DNA of 64,000 bases from Perilla frutescens (GCA_026008535.1 BRKX01000006.1:49154664-49218663), one strand, 5' to 3'. Counted from the stretch's first letter, positions 1 to 11,347 are shown. The notes: generated from the letters alone by a model not told the origin. Program-made: numbers and translations.

Positions 1-1080
1 TGCTGAATATTTGACCAAGCTCAAAGTGAGGATTCTGTTGAGTTGATCCTCTATCACCACTCTGGATCACCTTGTCTTCATGTTCATCAGCTGAATCAAG
101 GCTATCAAAATCAGATACCCTCTCTACTGTCTCATCAGAGGGTGATGATGAGGCTTCACCATCATCATCATTTGCTTTTGTACCCATCCACTCAACATCC
201 TTATCTATATTTTCATTGTATATGATTTCATCTATCAGCTCATCACAACTATCTTCATCACAATCAAAATCCACATCCTCACTGTCAGATTCAAAGTCCT
301 CTTCCAATATAGCTTTCCCTTTCCCTTTCTCATCATAAATTATGTTTTCTTGCACATCATGTTGCACTGCAGCCTCCTCCACAACTAAGACCTCCCCAAG
401 CAACCCTTCTTGCTGCTCTGCTAACATTTCATCTACATCTATGACATTATCAAACAGGTCCACATCAACTGGTTCATACACTTCACCCCTCACATTACCA
501 CTAATTTCTACCTCTCTAGCCCTCACATCCTCACCTAAACCAGCCTCTCCAGCCCTCACAGCATCAATTAAGACCTCCTCTACAGCCCTGCCTTTATCAA
601 CTCCCTCCTCTACAACCCTAACATTATCAAGCTCCTCAGCAACTAAATATGTCTGCAAATACCTCTTTTTCAACCTTTTTGCAGTCTCTCTTTGTTGCTC
701 AACAGTCTCTGTTTCTTCATCATCTATGTATTCAACCTCTCCATCAACAATTTCTCCAGCATCAACCTCAATATTTTCTTTGTTCACATCTAGATATAGA
801 GTAAACTCCCTACTCACTTCAGCCCTTCTGATTATGTCCCAAAAATCTGCCTCACAGTCTATTAACTCCAATTCACCTTTCTCATCATCCCCGTAAATGT
901 TTTTAGTCCCCATATAACCTAACTGTTCACATAACCCATCCAAATACATCCTAGACCACTTACGTGCATCCACAAAATCAAATGCAGACGTTATACCCTC
1001 TAAATACATAATCTTACCCGAATCGTTCAGAGCCATTCCGCCATGGATGAGCTTCAACGTATACCAGTAATGACACCCAC
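1..1080 (-). CDS. MuDR-type (MULE) transposase, N-terminal part, cut by window edge
   Basis: The minus strand is open from a splice acceptor (TTAG before position 1080) to the window edge. It encodes a PB1-like plant MULE N-terminus (HYWYTLKLIHGG, then KWSRMYLDGLCEQLGYMG and SREFTLYLDVN). A long Glu/Asp-rich linker follows (for example DFESDSEDVDFDCDED). The last visible residues, NPHFELGQIFS, look like the start of the MuDR domain that precedes the catalytic region in this family. Catalytic DDE residues, zinc knuckle and SWIM finger would lie outside the window. No stop interrupts the part seen, so the element may be fairly young. The first coding exon upstream of 1080 was not located. A domesticated MULE-derived gene is an alternative, but the subterminal repeats just upstream favour a transposon. 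Confidence 0.72.
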
Positions 1081-1258
1081 CTAACAAGAATAAAAATGAA
1101 CCATCAACATCACAAGCCCTCACAATTCTTCAGCCCTCAAATGTGAAACTGAAAAATGAGAATGAAAACTGAGAAGATTTAACTTACTGTAGTTTGGGTG
1201 TGGCATTTGTAGAAAGTACTTCCTTCGAATCATCGTGTGGCCTCACAAAATCGACGAG

Positions 1259-1481
1259 CTTGTTTGAAAATCGAGGACCTTGTTTGAAAACTGACGAGCT
1301 TGTTTGAAAATCGCGGACCTTGTTTGAAAATCGAGGACCTTGTTTGAAAATCGACGAGCTTGTTTGAAATCGGGGGGGAAATTAGGGTTCTTTGTTTTGG
1401 GGCTTCTTCAAATCGGGGGGAATTAGGGTTCTCTATTTTGGGGCTTCTTCAAATCGGGGGGAAATTAGGGTTGTTTGTTTT
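1259..1481. repeat. Subterminal tandem repeats of the MULE
   Basis: Positions 1259-1373 hold nearly six copies of a 20-bp unit, CTTGTTTGAAAATCGAGGAC, alternating GAGGAC and GACGAG ends. Positions 1371-1481 hold about two and a half copies of a roughly 42-bp unit containing AATTAGGGTT and TTTGGGGCTTCTTCAAATC. They lie just upstream of the MULE reading frame, where such transposons often carry subterminal repeats. Confidence 0.75.
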
Positions 1482-1713
1482 GATTTGGGATTTTTTTATC
1501 AATTTAGGGATAAATTACACATTTTACTCACGTGCAGCTAATTGGCCGTCACCCCGTTTGTTTTCCGTCTAAATAGTGGGACCAAAATTGATAATTCAAT
1601 CGATTTGGGACCAGATTTAATAATAATTTCTGAATTAGGACCAGAAGTGGTAGGGTTGGGACCAAAATCGGACTAGGACATGTCCTATGGGACCAAAACC
1701 GAAATTTTCTCTC
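1482..1713 (-). mobile_element. Probable terminal region of the MULE
   Basis: This 230-bp stretch repeats the motif GGGACCAAAA several times (near 1579, 1656 and 1690). On the minus strand it would begin GAGAAAATTTCGGTTTTGG, which is a plausible MULE terminus. The matching other terminus is outside the window, so the boundary at about 1713 is inferred. Confidence 0.35.
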
Positions 1714-3185
1714 ACTGACTCACACATAACCAAATTATGACCTGATAACAAGTAATATACATGGCCAATCAGGCCACACATTCAAAAACACCATAGCTAA
1801 CCCTTATATACATTCAAAATATTTGTATATACAATCAAAAATTGGCCACTGGGATCAACAACTTTCAAACTTAAAAGTTTTGCAGAGCATCAACGGAGAT
1901 ATTTAATATTTAATATACGAACATAAAATTTAAATATGGTTTTGAGCAAAAACCATATAAAGGGTCAACCATCAAAACCCACTCCAGCAGGTCATCATCA
2001 ACCAGCTTGATCTTCAGGACCTGAAAACATTTAAAAAAGATTTGGGTTGAGTGCCAGAAAACACTCAGTGGGCATTATTATTCGTCCAAGACATTCTTTC
2101 ATACTTTTTAAAATTGTTATGCTGCATAAATCATGGAAAATAACCATGAGCGTACTTTATAATAAAGTTTACTCTTCTTCATTGGATGAGAGATCCAATG
2201 TGATCACATGATACTTTACGATTACTTATCTAGACATTTAGTCACAAAGTAAACCGTCTTGCTTGTAAGTCAGAATTCCTCTATGCATGAAGTCTCAACA
2301 CATCCAATCATTGCGTAAACAATGTTATTAGAACATTTAACATGTTTTTCATAGACGAATTTAAAACATAGTTGTGAGTTATAGAAAAACCCACTTGGAT
2401 GATCTCAAAGAGCAGTGTAATTTTTATGCGATGCTATTATGCTTCTCATTCATCTCGACCTATAAAATTGGAATTCTAACTTAGAATCCTAATATAGGCC
2501 AATAAAATATAACTTAGGTTATAAATAACTTAAGTAATAATTTCATATAACTTGGGATCATTTGGAATCGAAACAGAGTCAAATGAGCGAATAATGCGCA
2601 TTTGACGGATTGAATCAAGTTAATAGTTCTATTTGAGAATTTATCAAACTTTCTGGGCTGAATTGAACAAATACAAAAGGTGAAGTGGAATTCAATGACT
2701 AGCAGGAAGTTTGGTTAAGTTCCTAGGAGTGAATTATAATATTTAGAATTTATTTTTAAGCAAAATATAACATTTGGAGATTATATAACTTCATTTCATT
2801 TTATAACAATCTTAATTTAATTTTCATGACATTAAACTAATATTAAGGAAAATAAATAAATAAATGTGGAAACGACGAAGATAAAATTTGAACAATAAAT
2901 TTAGGATAACATAAAAGTATTGTAGAATTTGAACGACTAACATTTAGTGATAAGGAACTCACCCTTCTCCTTCTTTTCTCTTTCGTTTCATATTTTTCCT
3001 CTCTTTCTTTTTTTTTTCCTTTCTGATTTTTCTTCCCTCTTCCTTCGATTACTTTCTTCTTTTTTTCTAAATTCTTTGATTATCTTGGTTCTCAAGCAAC
3101 CAACTAGTATATATATATGTGACTTCATAAAGCCACATGTGTACACATGTACACTTGGATTAGTAAAATAGTTCCAAGTGTAAAT

Positions 3186-4008
3186 TGTTGTGGTACAGGC
3201 CTAGCTAGGGGTTCACTACTTGGTTTCCCACCCCTTGCGGTCTATCTGACTTGCTACTCAAGTAGTTAGACCCAAGGATGCACTATTACAGTCGATTACA
3301 ACAAGAAAAAATAAGGAACAAACTTCAGGTCTTCACAGAGGGGAGGGCTTCTTCACGGGAAGCCTTAGAGGGGAAGGTCAGAGGGACCTTCAAGGTTCTT
3401 CACAGGCTTTAAGGCACCCAATCGTCAGATCTGTAAAATAGCACACAAGCCCAGTGAGTACAGAGAGAGAGATAGCCGTAGATCAAAGTGACAAGAAAAG
3501 ACAAAGAGGGGGTCAGAGGTGGGAAAAGGGTGCTCGGGGCACGGTGGCTCAGATTTTCTCACTGGAGATGGCGACGGCAACTCCGGCAACCGGAAAAGAC
3601 CCAGACCAGGGAGGGGATGGCGAAATGATCCCCTTTAAAGCACACTCAAGCTTTCAATCTCAGAGAACAGCCCAGCCGTCTACACTCATAGGCCAACAGG
3701 AATCACAGACAGATTCCGGCAAGAGAAATCGAGACCGGCGGCAAAAACAACACTGAGAGAGAGAGAGAGCTTTTCAGATTAGGTTTAGGGGATCGGTGAG
3801 TGGCTTGAGAGAGAGAGGAACCCTCTCGAATATTATAGAAGGTGAGAAAGCTTTGGAAATGAGAAATAGATTAAGTGAGAGTTAATGAGAGAGATGGGAC
3901 GCCACTTTAAGGTTAATGGTTAAGGGTAGTGGGTTGAGGGTTTGGGCCGGGTAGGAAATAGATCAGATGGGCCTGGGGAGGGAAAGGCCAATTAGGCCAA
4001 CCTCAACA
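3186..4008 (-). mobile_element. Solo LTR of a Ty1/copia family
   Basis: It begins TGTTGTGGTA and ends CTCAACA, as the 847-bp LTRs at 17327 and 23580 do. It shares blocks such as CACTACTTGGTTTCC and CTTGCTACTCAAGTAG, but is clearly diverged (823 bp). It is flanked by a perfect 5-bp target duplication TAAAT (3181-3185 and 4009-4013). No internal retroelement sequence remains, so it is a solo LTR left by LTR-LTR recombination. Confidence 0.88.
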
Positions 4009-4098
4009 TAAATGTGATGACTAAGCTTTCTTTTTCTTTCTTTTTTTTATTTGCTTTTTGTTTGATTTTTCTTTTTATCAAAGCCGAACCCACCCCCA

Positions 4099-4122
4099 TA
4101 TATATATATATATATATATATA
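4099..4122. repeat. (TA)n microsatellite
   Basis: Uninterrupted TA dinucleotide run just outside the solo LTR. Confidence 0.9.
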
Positions 4123-4671
4123 AACTCCTACACACACATATACACGTGTGCCTAACCTAATATATACACTAATCCCTACCAAGACATTTTCAAATGGTAG
4201 TAATTGATTTGGCGGATAACATAATTATCCAAATTAACCAATTTATTCTCTCATAGATATAGACCCCTCCATAGATAGATATATCATATGTGTATTTTGA
4301 TTATAAAATGGTTGGAAATGGATGGGCCGAAAATGAGTAACTGATTAGGCTTGGATTTATAAAATTGAGCTTGGTGGAATAAATTGATTTCAAAGTGTGT
4401 TTGATGAAATAAATTACATTAGAAGGTCAAATGAAGTTCGAATGGGATGAACTTGATATAAAAAAAAGTTCCCATTAATGTCTATTTTTATAATATGATT
4501 TCTAATATTTATTAGAAAACTCAACTAAGGTCGAGACTTTCTTAGTCTTATTGTGTCTCTAATCCCATAATTTAACTAACCTAAAAATAATTTGGATTCT
4601 AATTTCATGAAATTTCTAGCTATAAAATAAATAAAAATGATATATTTTACGGGGTGTTACAAAAAAGGATT

Positions 4672-5604
4672 TAAATTATGATTTTCTTTTGATGATTTGT
4701 GGTGTATATAATGTTTAGTATTCACATGACTTTGCTATTAATTTTTAAAAATAAAATTAACTTAACGAATTATGGATTGTTTTGAAATTATTAAGTGATA
4801 TGATCCTGAAAGTTTGTTTAGCCCTTTTTTATCTTAAATGTGTACAAAATTCTTAATTTTAATAATTTATTTGAAGTGATATTAATAATTTTAATAATTA
4901 TGCTATTTTGATAGTTTTTTAAGGAAGTAGAATTTTTAGAGTTAGAATATTAGAATGTTAATTAAATAAAAATTAAATATTAAATAATATAACATGATTA
5001 CATTATTACCCTTAGTTAAAACTTAAAATAAATTTATAATAGGTAAACTCAAAATTATTAAATAATTAGAATACAAATAATAATAATAAAATATCAAATA
5101 ATATTAGATGATTACATTTTTGCCCTTAATTAAAATATAAAGTAAGATCGTAATAGGTAAACCCAAAATTGTAAGATAACACACTTTTTATATTAGTATA
5201 GATTTACACACACACACACAATCGTTGGATGTTTTTAAATTCCAAAAGAATTTCACTTATCATTTTAGGCTTAAAAAAATAAGAAAATTGTGCATAATAG
5301 TGACACAACTATATTTGTTAATTTTTTTCGTCCCAAATTTAATTTTTTCAACATTTTTTTTAGTCCCAAAATTTAACAAGAATTAAGTATTCAGTTAGTT
5401 TTATGACAAAAAATGTTGAAATGTTTGAGACCAAAGAAATCAGAAAAATTAAACTTGAGACAAAAAGTTACGATTGAGACTAAAAGTGCATGTTTTGATC
5501 ATATTCTCATCAAACCAAGAGTGAAATCAATGCTCAAGCTTAATGACACAATATATTCATGAAGCGTTTAATTATAGGTTGGTAAATTAATTATTAGTTC
5601 ATGC
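4672..5604. other. AT-rich intergenic DNA
   Basis: No gene is seen. Two similar stretches, near 4970-5050 and 5080-5165 (both with CATTATTACCC or CATTTTTGCCC followed by TTAATAGGTAAAC-like sequence), suggest a degenerate local duplication. A short (CA)n lies at about 5208-5220. Confidence 0.5.
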
Positions 5605-5635
5605 GGTAGACACGCTGCTCTTAGGAAGCAGTGCT
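5605..5635 (+). pseudogene. Fragment of plastid-type tRNA-Leu(UAG)
   Basis: These 31 bases (GGTAGACACGCTGCTC followed by TTAGGAAGCAGTGCT) match, as I remember it, the D-arm end and the full anticodon arm of chloroplast trnL-UAG. The anticodon TAG sits in a 7-base loop closed by GCTGC/GCAGT pairing. The acceptor stem and T arm are absent on both sides, so it cannot be a working tRNA. A piece of plastid DNA in the nucleus is the likely origin. Confidence 0.6.
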
Positions 5636-6062
5636 TTCGGGATAAGAAATAAACTAAACAAACAAACCATGGATAAATCTAAAATGCAGATTAGCATCGA
5701 TCCTTAACGCAAAATTTTTGCATTGCTAGTTAAGCTCCTGGTGAAACTATTCGAGGATGGGGCATTTGCCATTAACGGATTTCTATTCATCTTTAACTTG
5801 TAAGCTGCAAGAATGGGTGAAGGCGAAACATATATAGTAGTAGTACGCCATTGACATTATATTGGAAAATGTCAATTACTAAATATGTGAAAGTGCATGT
5901 GATTTGTATTATTGTAGTGACAATTATGTGTGTGTTTCAATTTTGGAATGATGAATATTGTAAGTAATTAATTTAGGGCAAAGAAAACATTACATTCCAA
6001 TTTTATTTAAATATATGATAGCTAGGGAGGGATGCATTTGGAAAAATAAAGTAAATTAAGTA
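5636..6062. other. Intergenic, 3' side of the subtilase pseudogene
   Basis: AT-rich sequence with no gene that I can support. It holds the region downstream of the subtilase pseudogene stop codon. Confidence 0.4.
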
Positions 6063-6506
6063 TCAAGTAGCAACAACAACCGGAGACCTAACTTGGTAGA
6101 CCCCATCGTCCCAAACTAGAGAAGCAGACACCACAGCATCAGTAACTGTGGCATTAACAAGGAGGAGGAACGGTTGGCTCTGGCCTAGAAATGTGAAGAA
6201 GAGGGTGTCCGGTTGGACTTGAATTTTGAGTCCCGGTGGCGCCATCACCCTGGCTTTGTAAGTAGACATCGGAAAGCCCACGTTGGTGACGGTGCGGTGG
6301 AAAACTCTGCTGACGGTGCAGCAGGAGACCAAGTGGGATTGAAGGATTTGACATAAGCAGCGGCAGCAGAGGCATGAGGACAAGACATGGATGTTCCAGA
6401 AATGATGTTGTATGCTGCTATCCTCTTATCTTCAGGAAGTCCGGTCACACTTGTAGCCTCCGACCATGCTGCTAGTATATCCACTCCAGGCGCTGTAAGA
6501 TCAGGC

Positions 6507-6618
6507 TATATATATATATATATATATATATATACTTAGAGAGAAATCATTACTTATTATAAATAAAGGAACGTATATATAGTAGCCAATCTAAATTAAA
6601 TTATATAATTAACGATAA

Positions 6619-6652
<34 letters not shown>

Positions 6653-6772
6653 AGTTCACCTTCATGATATCCCTTGAAATGGGATTTGGACCCCTTGATG
6701 AGAAGGATACAACAAAGGGAGCCAACGTTTCATTGGTCTCGGTACTCTTAAAAATAGCTGCTGTGGGTTTGC

Positions 6773-6806
<34 letters not shown>
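6507..6806. repeat. Three (TA)n microsatellites in the subtilase pseudogene
   Basis: TA runs lie at about 6507-6534, 6620-6650 and 6776-6806, all in former intron sequence next to the inverted duplication. Confidence 0.85.
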
Positions 6807-6808
<2 letters not shown>

Positions 6809-6829
6809 TGTGGATGAAAATTGAAATCA

Positions 6830-6879
6830 AGAGAAATAAGAAATTAACATATGCACATATGTTAATTTCTTATTTCTCT
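6830..6879. repeat. Perfect 24-bp-stem palindrome
   Basis: Arm 6830-6853 (AGAGAAATAAGAAATTAACA followed by TATG) is the exact reverse complement of 6856-6879, with a 2-base CA loop. It abuts the left arm of the larger inverted repeat that starts at 6881. Confidence 0.93.
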
Positions 6880-6880
6880 A

Positions 6881-7279
6881 GTTGCTGGCCCATGTGATGT
6901 TGAAGGATTGGATATCAACAATACTATTATTCCCTGCAATCAAGGTTCGGGGTTTGATGGTAGACCAGCATCTGTGGGTGCCGTAGGAATCATAATACAA
7001 GGTGACATAGAAAGAGATGTCGCCTTCAGTTTTCCCCTACCAACCTCGTACTTGGGATCAACGGATGCTACCCAACTTTAAGATTAGCATCAGTTGATCC
7101 CAAGTACAAAGTTGGTAGGGAAAAACTGAAGGCGACATCTCTTTCTATGTCACCTTGTATTATAATTCCTACGGCACCCGCAGATGCTGGTCTACCATCA
7201 AACCCCGAACCTTGATTGCAAATTAAATGATAATAGTATTGTTGATATCCAATCCTTCAACATCACATGGGCTAGCAAC
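6881..7279. repeat. Long inverted duplication of a subtilase exon
   Basis: Left arm 6881-7070 and right arm 7085-7279 are reverse complements with few mismatches and one 5-base length difference near the motif GCAATCAAGG. The spacer is 14 bases (7071-7084). The right arm is in the native minus-strand orientation. The left arm on the plus strand still reads a clean subtilase frame (NNTIIPCNQGSGFDG through to SFPLPTSYLGSTDA). The duplicate therefore preserves the reading frame better than the resident exon. Confidence 0.92.
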
Positions 7280-8311
7280 TAGAGGGTAGGTGTCCTTTTC
7301 CAAGGTAGTGAATGTATTAACCGATACTCCCTGTAACAATAATAAAAATAAAGTTTTAATGAAGAAAATAAATGAATATATAAAGTAGGATTAATTAATT
7401 ACCTGGTACATATGGTTGTTTCCTAACATGACTTGAGTGAGGGATAATTAATAATTAATTAGTTATTTGCAAAATAAGCATATAAATACTTGGGTGGCTT
7501 ACTTGTTGCATGAGAAGTTGGCGGAGGATGCACAGATTCCTTTCCATTTGGTTGGTGGCGGACCCAACCCCTCGTCACTAAAACTCTCTGACTCCGGCCA
7601 GATTCCAGTGTCGAGGACTCCAATCACCAACTCACTCTCTACTCCTGATTTCTGCGCACTAGCCGAAAATCCTACGAAATCCCAGGATCTCGTTGTGTGC
7701 AAATGCTTTCGACCGCTAGGAAACACCGAAACAACTCCATCCAAGCCTGAAGAAGAAGAACAACAAATTAACATATATATATGTATGTAAGAACTATATA
7801 TATATGAAGTGATGTCGACATCAATATTAATGTATCTATTACTTACTCTCGATTTTGATTTTCTCTTCCACACTCAGTTTCGCCACAAAGCCATTGAAGC
7901 TTCTCCCATAGCTGTGGAGCAGACTCTCATTCGCCCTTTTGCTGCTAATTACAACGAGTGTAAGAAAGATTAATCTATCTGTTGGCTTTTTAATTTCTAC
8001 ATATTAATTTTCAGAAAATTGTATTAGTAGTAGTAATCAACCAACCTTCCCAGAGCTGCATGTAGCATGTCCTTGTGCTGCGCAGGAGCAGGGACGTCGC
8101 CTTTGGGAAGATCGCCCATGTAAACCACGTACACCTGCAAATTAATCATCATCAAAATCATATGTATATAATAATAATTAAATTAAATACAATCAACCAC
8201 AAACAATAAATTATTCTATTCTATATATAATATAAATGACAATACCCTTTCATGAGCTTCGCAGCTCATCATAAGTAACCAAATTAAAGCCATCCACCAT
8301 GAACCGGCCAT

Positions 8312-10559
8312 GATATCGATTCCAACAATAGTTTCTTCCGATGTAAATTGTAATATTGTAATGTAATGAAATGTAATATGTTTGGATGTTTGCCTTTCAA
8401 ATGTGCGTATCTATTTATAGGAGAAGTTTTCCCATTGATGGCGATGGTCGACGAAATAATTAAAGAGGAAATTAAAATAAAACAAATTACATAATCACAT
8501 GGACCACTGTGCTATTTAATTTCATGTGTAAAATATCATATGTTGATTTTTGAATGTATTTTGGTTAAAGTAATAATATTTGGTTATATTCTTTGATGAT
8601 ACATATATAAAAATGTGACTCACCCCATTTATGATGTAAACCATTATGAACAAGCAAAACTTAATACATACGTATTTACATAAAAAGAATTTCAAGTAAT
8701 ATGTCAATTCATTTGCCCATACTCGTTTTTGCCATATATATTTTCCCAAATTAAAATGCTACACATGACTACTTCACGAGTCATGATGTATTAATGTGGG
8801 CGGATTAGCCATGCAATTTCTTCATTATAATAAAATATTATATTAATGATTTAATAATCATCATCAAGCTCAATTAAGTAATTCAATTTAAATGACAATT
8901 CTTTGACTTGTGCATGATTTTTTTATATAGTTGAAATTGCATGGAATCTTGTGCCTTCAAATTTCATTCGTGTGGGTTGTTCCATATTTGATGTGTGATG
9001 TTGTTGTTGGGTTAAGTAGACATGTATTTTATTTCTAACACAGTCATTTTTTTAGGTTGCGTCTTTCTTTTTCTTTTTCTTTTTATTTTTTTCATTTTTT
9101 GTGAGTTGGGGCTCTTTACTCAATAGCATACAAGAATTGCTTTAATTCTATATGTACGTATATACATAAAAAGAATGTCAATTCATATGTCAATTCATTG
9201 CACATACTCGTTGCCTTTAATTGCCATGCATATATATTTTTCCCAAATTAAAATGCTACATATGAATTCAGATAAAACATTAGCCATGATATATTAACGT
9301 GCATGGGAGGATATGATTAGCCATTTCACTATAATAAAATATTATATTAATGATTTTATTATTAGTATTATTATTATTATTATTATTATTATATCTTTGA
9401 TATTTAGTTTCACGAATTATTTGGCGTACGTCCTTCCTTTGTGTAATTGTTTTTACACAATCTAAATGCAAGAATTCAGAAAAAGCACACAACACAAATT
9501 TAGAGAGGATGGAATATAATAAGGGAAGAGGTATGTCGCTGTTGCTGCTTGTCAAGATCATGAATCTTGAAAAGGAGAGAAAAAATAATTATTTTGATAT
9601 TTCCTTGCACTCGAAATTATCTTGGTATGGGTATGTGAAGTTTCTCGAAGGCTATTTTTTGGCCTTTTGGGGGAATAGTGTGTTATGGCCTATAACAACA
9701 CGTGATCTGATGTACATAACGTTGCAAAATCTTGGGTGAAAGTCCAACTTTAATTTATTACGTGGTGCGTCATTATGTCACTCGGGATCCTCTTTTGTGC
9801 ATTTCTTGTTATATTTTTGCACAATTAGTTTTATTGATCAACTTTTTCTTTTTTAATTTATTATAATTTAGTTTGATTTTAAATTTTTATTCAGGGTACA
9901 TTTTTTTTCTATAATTACAGTATATCAATATTTTTTAATATTAAAAAAAATTGTGCAAAAAATTATTCAATAGGGGATGTATAGTTGAGAATGCACCGTG
10001 AGGATCTGATCTAGTAAAATGAGGATAATTTCATTAATTTGGGACTGACAAAAAAAAGGATATTAAAAATAAAAAAATGAAGCATCAAACGAAAATGAAA
10101 GTTGAACTTAAAGGTGCATAAATATATTTTTAAAGTAAATCTTTGGCTGATATTTTTTATGACATTTTTGTCCTTCACGATTTTATCTTTAAGTTATGCA
10201 TACATTTTAATATATTATTCTGTCTATAATTATCTGTAGGTTTATAGCAGCCCCATTTTTGGCTACCTAGTTACCCGCGTTTAGAACTGTACAGCTAATA
10301 TATTTTCCTTTTCTCATCAGAGTTCTATTAGAGGTCGGATTACTTTGGGTACACGATTTAAATTTACTATTTTTCGCTTCATATTATAAGATTTCTTAGT
10401 AAATGCATTTTTCTAATGAGCTAGTCTTTACTGATTAAAGAAATTAAAAACGTGGAGGGTTGGGGGCTGTTCTCATCTCAAGCAATAAAACATGCACAGA
10501 GCTACTGAAGTTTGCCGTTGAAGGTACAAAAGCCTATAACCAGTCTTATAGCTGAAAAC

Positions 10560-10562
<3 letters not shown>
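8312..10562. repeat. Intergenic DNA with a duplicated 190-bp block
   Basis: The stretch holds the former promoter of the subtilase pseudogene (8312-8500) and no other gene I can support. A block at about 8668-8853 recurs at about 9154-9357 in the same orientation. Shared landmarks are ACATAAAAAGAAT, ATGTCAATTCAT, CCCAAATTAAAATGCTACA and AATAAAATATTATATTAATG. A TTA trinucleotide run lies at about 9355-9391. Confidence 0.75.

Positions 10563-10600
<38 letters not shown>
10563..10600. repeat. (GA)n microsatellite
   Basis: About 19 uninterrupted GA units. Confidence 0.95.
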
Positions 10601-10602
<2 letters not shown>

Positions 10603-10624
10603 CTGCATTTTTGCTTATAATTAT

Positions 10625-11347
10625 TGATTCTTATATTTATACCATGACTTATTCTTTTCACACCACAAAAAAAATGCAAAAAATAATTTTTTTAAGATTA
10701 TTTTTCAATATAAATTTTTCTTTCCATGCCACAAAAATAAAATAATATAATAAATATAAAAAAAGAAAGAAAAATAAACATTAGCTTCTTCATCCATCTT
10801 CTTCCAATTTGACAACATGAGTTCGTAAATATTTTTACTTCAAACCCTAGTTTCTCAAACTTCGAATTCAAAAACATTGTGTTTAAATCAATAATGGAGG
10901 ATGGAAATGATGAAGAAATAAATTATATAAGTGATTTACTATTTTTTGAACCGTTTTTTTTTTAGAGTTCTGTCGAGTTTGCATGCACATTTAAATCGTC
11001 GAAAGGGGTTCGGAAATTACAGTTTGAATGTAATGAAGGCGGTTCGGAAAATTATTTCTGACCCCATAATACTAGGTTCGTTTCCGAAACTTACTAGGTT
11101 TGAAAATAAGTTTCTAAACATACCATTAATTATGGGTTCGGAAATTTATTTCTGAATGGCCTTCATTGCGTTCAAAAACTTGTTTCCCAATGACTTCCAT
11201 TGTGTTCATTTCTTAATTTTGATTGTTTTTATGTTGAATGGTATAATAACCTTTTTGTATGGTGTGTAAAGAAAAAAGGAAAAAAAATGATGTATAAAGT
11301 AATTGTGGTGTGAAAAGAAAACTCATGTGGTGTAAATAGAAATACCC
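10625..11347. mobile_element. Non-autonomous TIR element, family A, degenerate copy
   Basis: The right end, read on the minus strand, is GGGTATTTCTATTTACACC followed by TTTTCACACCACAAT. The left end at about 10625-10680 is a decayed match (ATTTATACCATGACTTATTC, TTTTCACACCAC). The ends resemble those of the copies at 27319 and 29532. The interior has no transposase. It carries repeated GGTTCGGAAA/TTTCCGAAAC-type motifs at 11005-11160 that suggest internal repeats of unknown origin. Confidence 0.6.

Larger units (their letters stand above)
1740..4671 (-). mobile_element. Possible old Ty3/gypsy LTR, interrupted by a solo copia LTR
   Basis: The right end, read on the minus strand, starts TGTAACACCCCG near 4671. 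This is a common start for plant Ty3/gypsy LTRs. Near 2000-2080 the same strand carries ATGCCCACTGAGTG and a pyrimidine-rich acceptor-like tract, as in some long Ty3 LTRs. I could not find a convincing left boundary or target duplication, so the extent is uncertain. The solo LTR at 3186-4008 would be a later insertion. Confidence 0.3.
6063..8311 (-). pseudogene. Cucumisin-like subtilisin protease (S8), broken
   Basis: Secreted plant subtilases have a signal peptide, an I9 propeptide and a protease domain. Exon 1 (8311-8246) encodes the signal peptide (MAGSWWMALIWLLMM). Exon 2 (8134-8046) and exon 3 (7944-7847) encode the I9 domain (VYVVYMGDLPKGD, HSYGRSFNGFVAKLS). Exon 4 (7746-7503) has the catalytic Asp region (LVIGVLDTGIWPESESF). 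Splice phases agree through exon 4. After that the gene is wrecked. The exon with the catalytic His (HGTHTAS) is missing. Short remnants follow at about 7437-7403 (MLGNNHMYQ) and 7330-7085 (GVSVNTFTTLEKDTYPLV), the latter with an in-frame TAA and a frameshift, then an inverted duplicate. The last exon (6492-6063) keeps the Ser motif (ISGTSMSCPHA), but jumps from NPTWSPAA straight into a shifted frame for VFHRTVTNVGFP, losing about 90 codons. The C-terminus (VWDDGVYQVRSPVVVAT) is intact. No active enzyme can be made. Confidence 0.9.

Noticed and set aside
342..896. Plus-strand Ser/Thr-rich ORF of 184 aa
   Set aside because: It is the antisense of the acidic linker of the MULE transposase on the minus strand.
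5600..5640. A functional tRNA gene
   Set aside because: Only the D-arm end and the anticodon arm are present. The acceptor stem and T arm cannot be formed.
10473..10745. ORFs with Ser-Leu and Arg-Glu repeats
   Set aside because: Both are translations of the (GA)n microsatellite.
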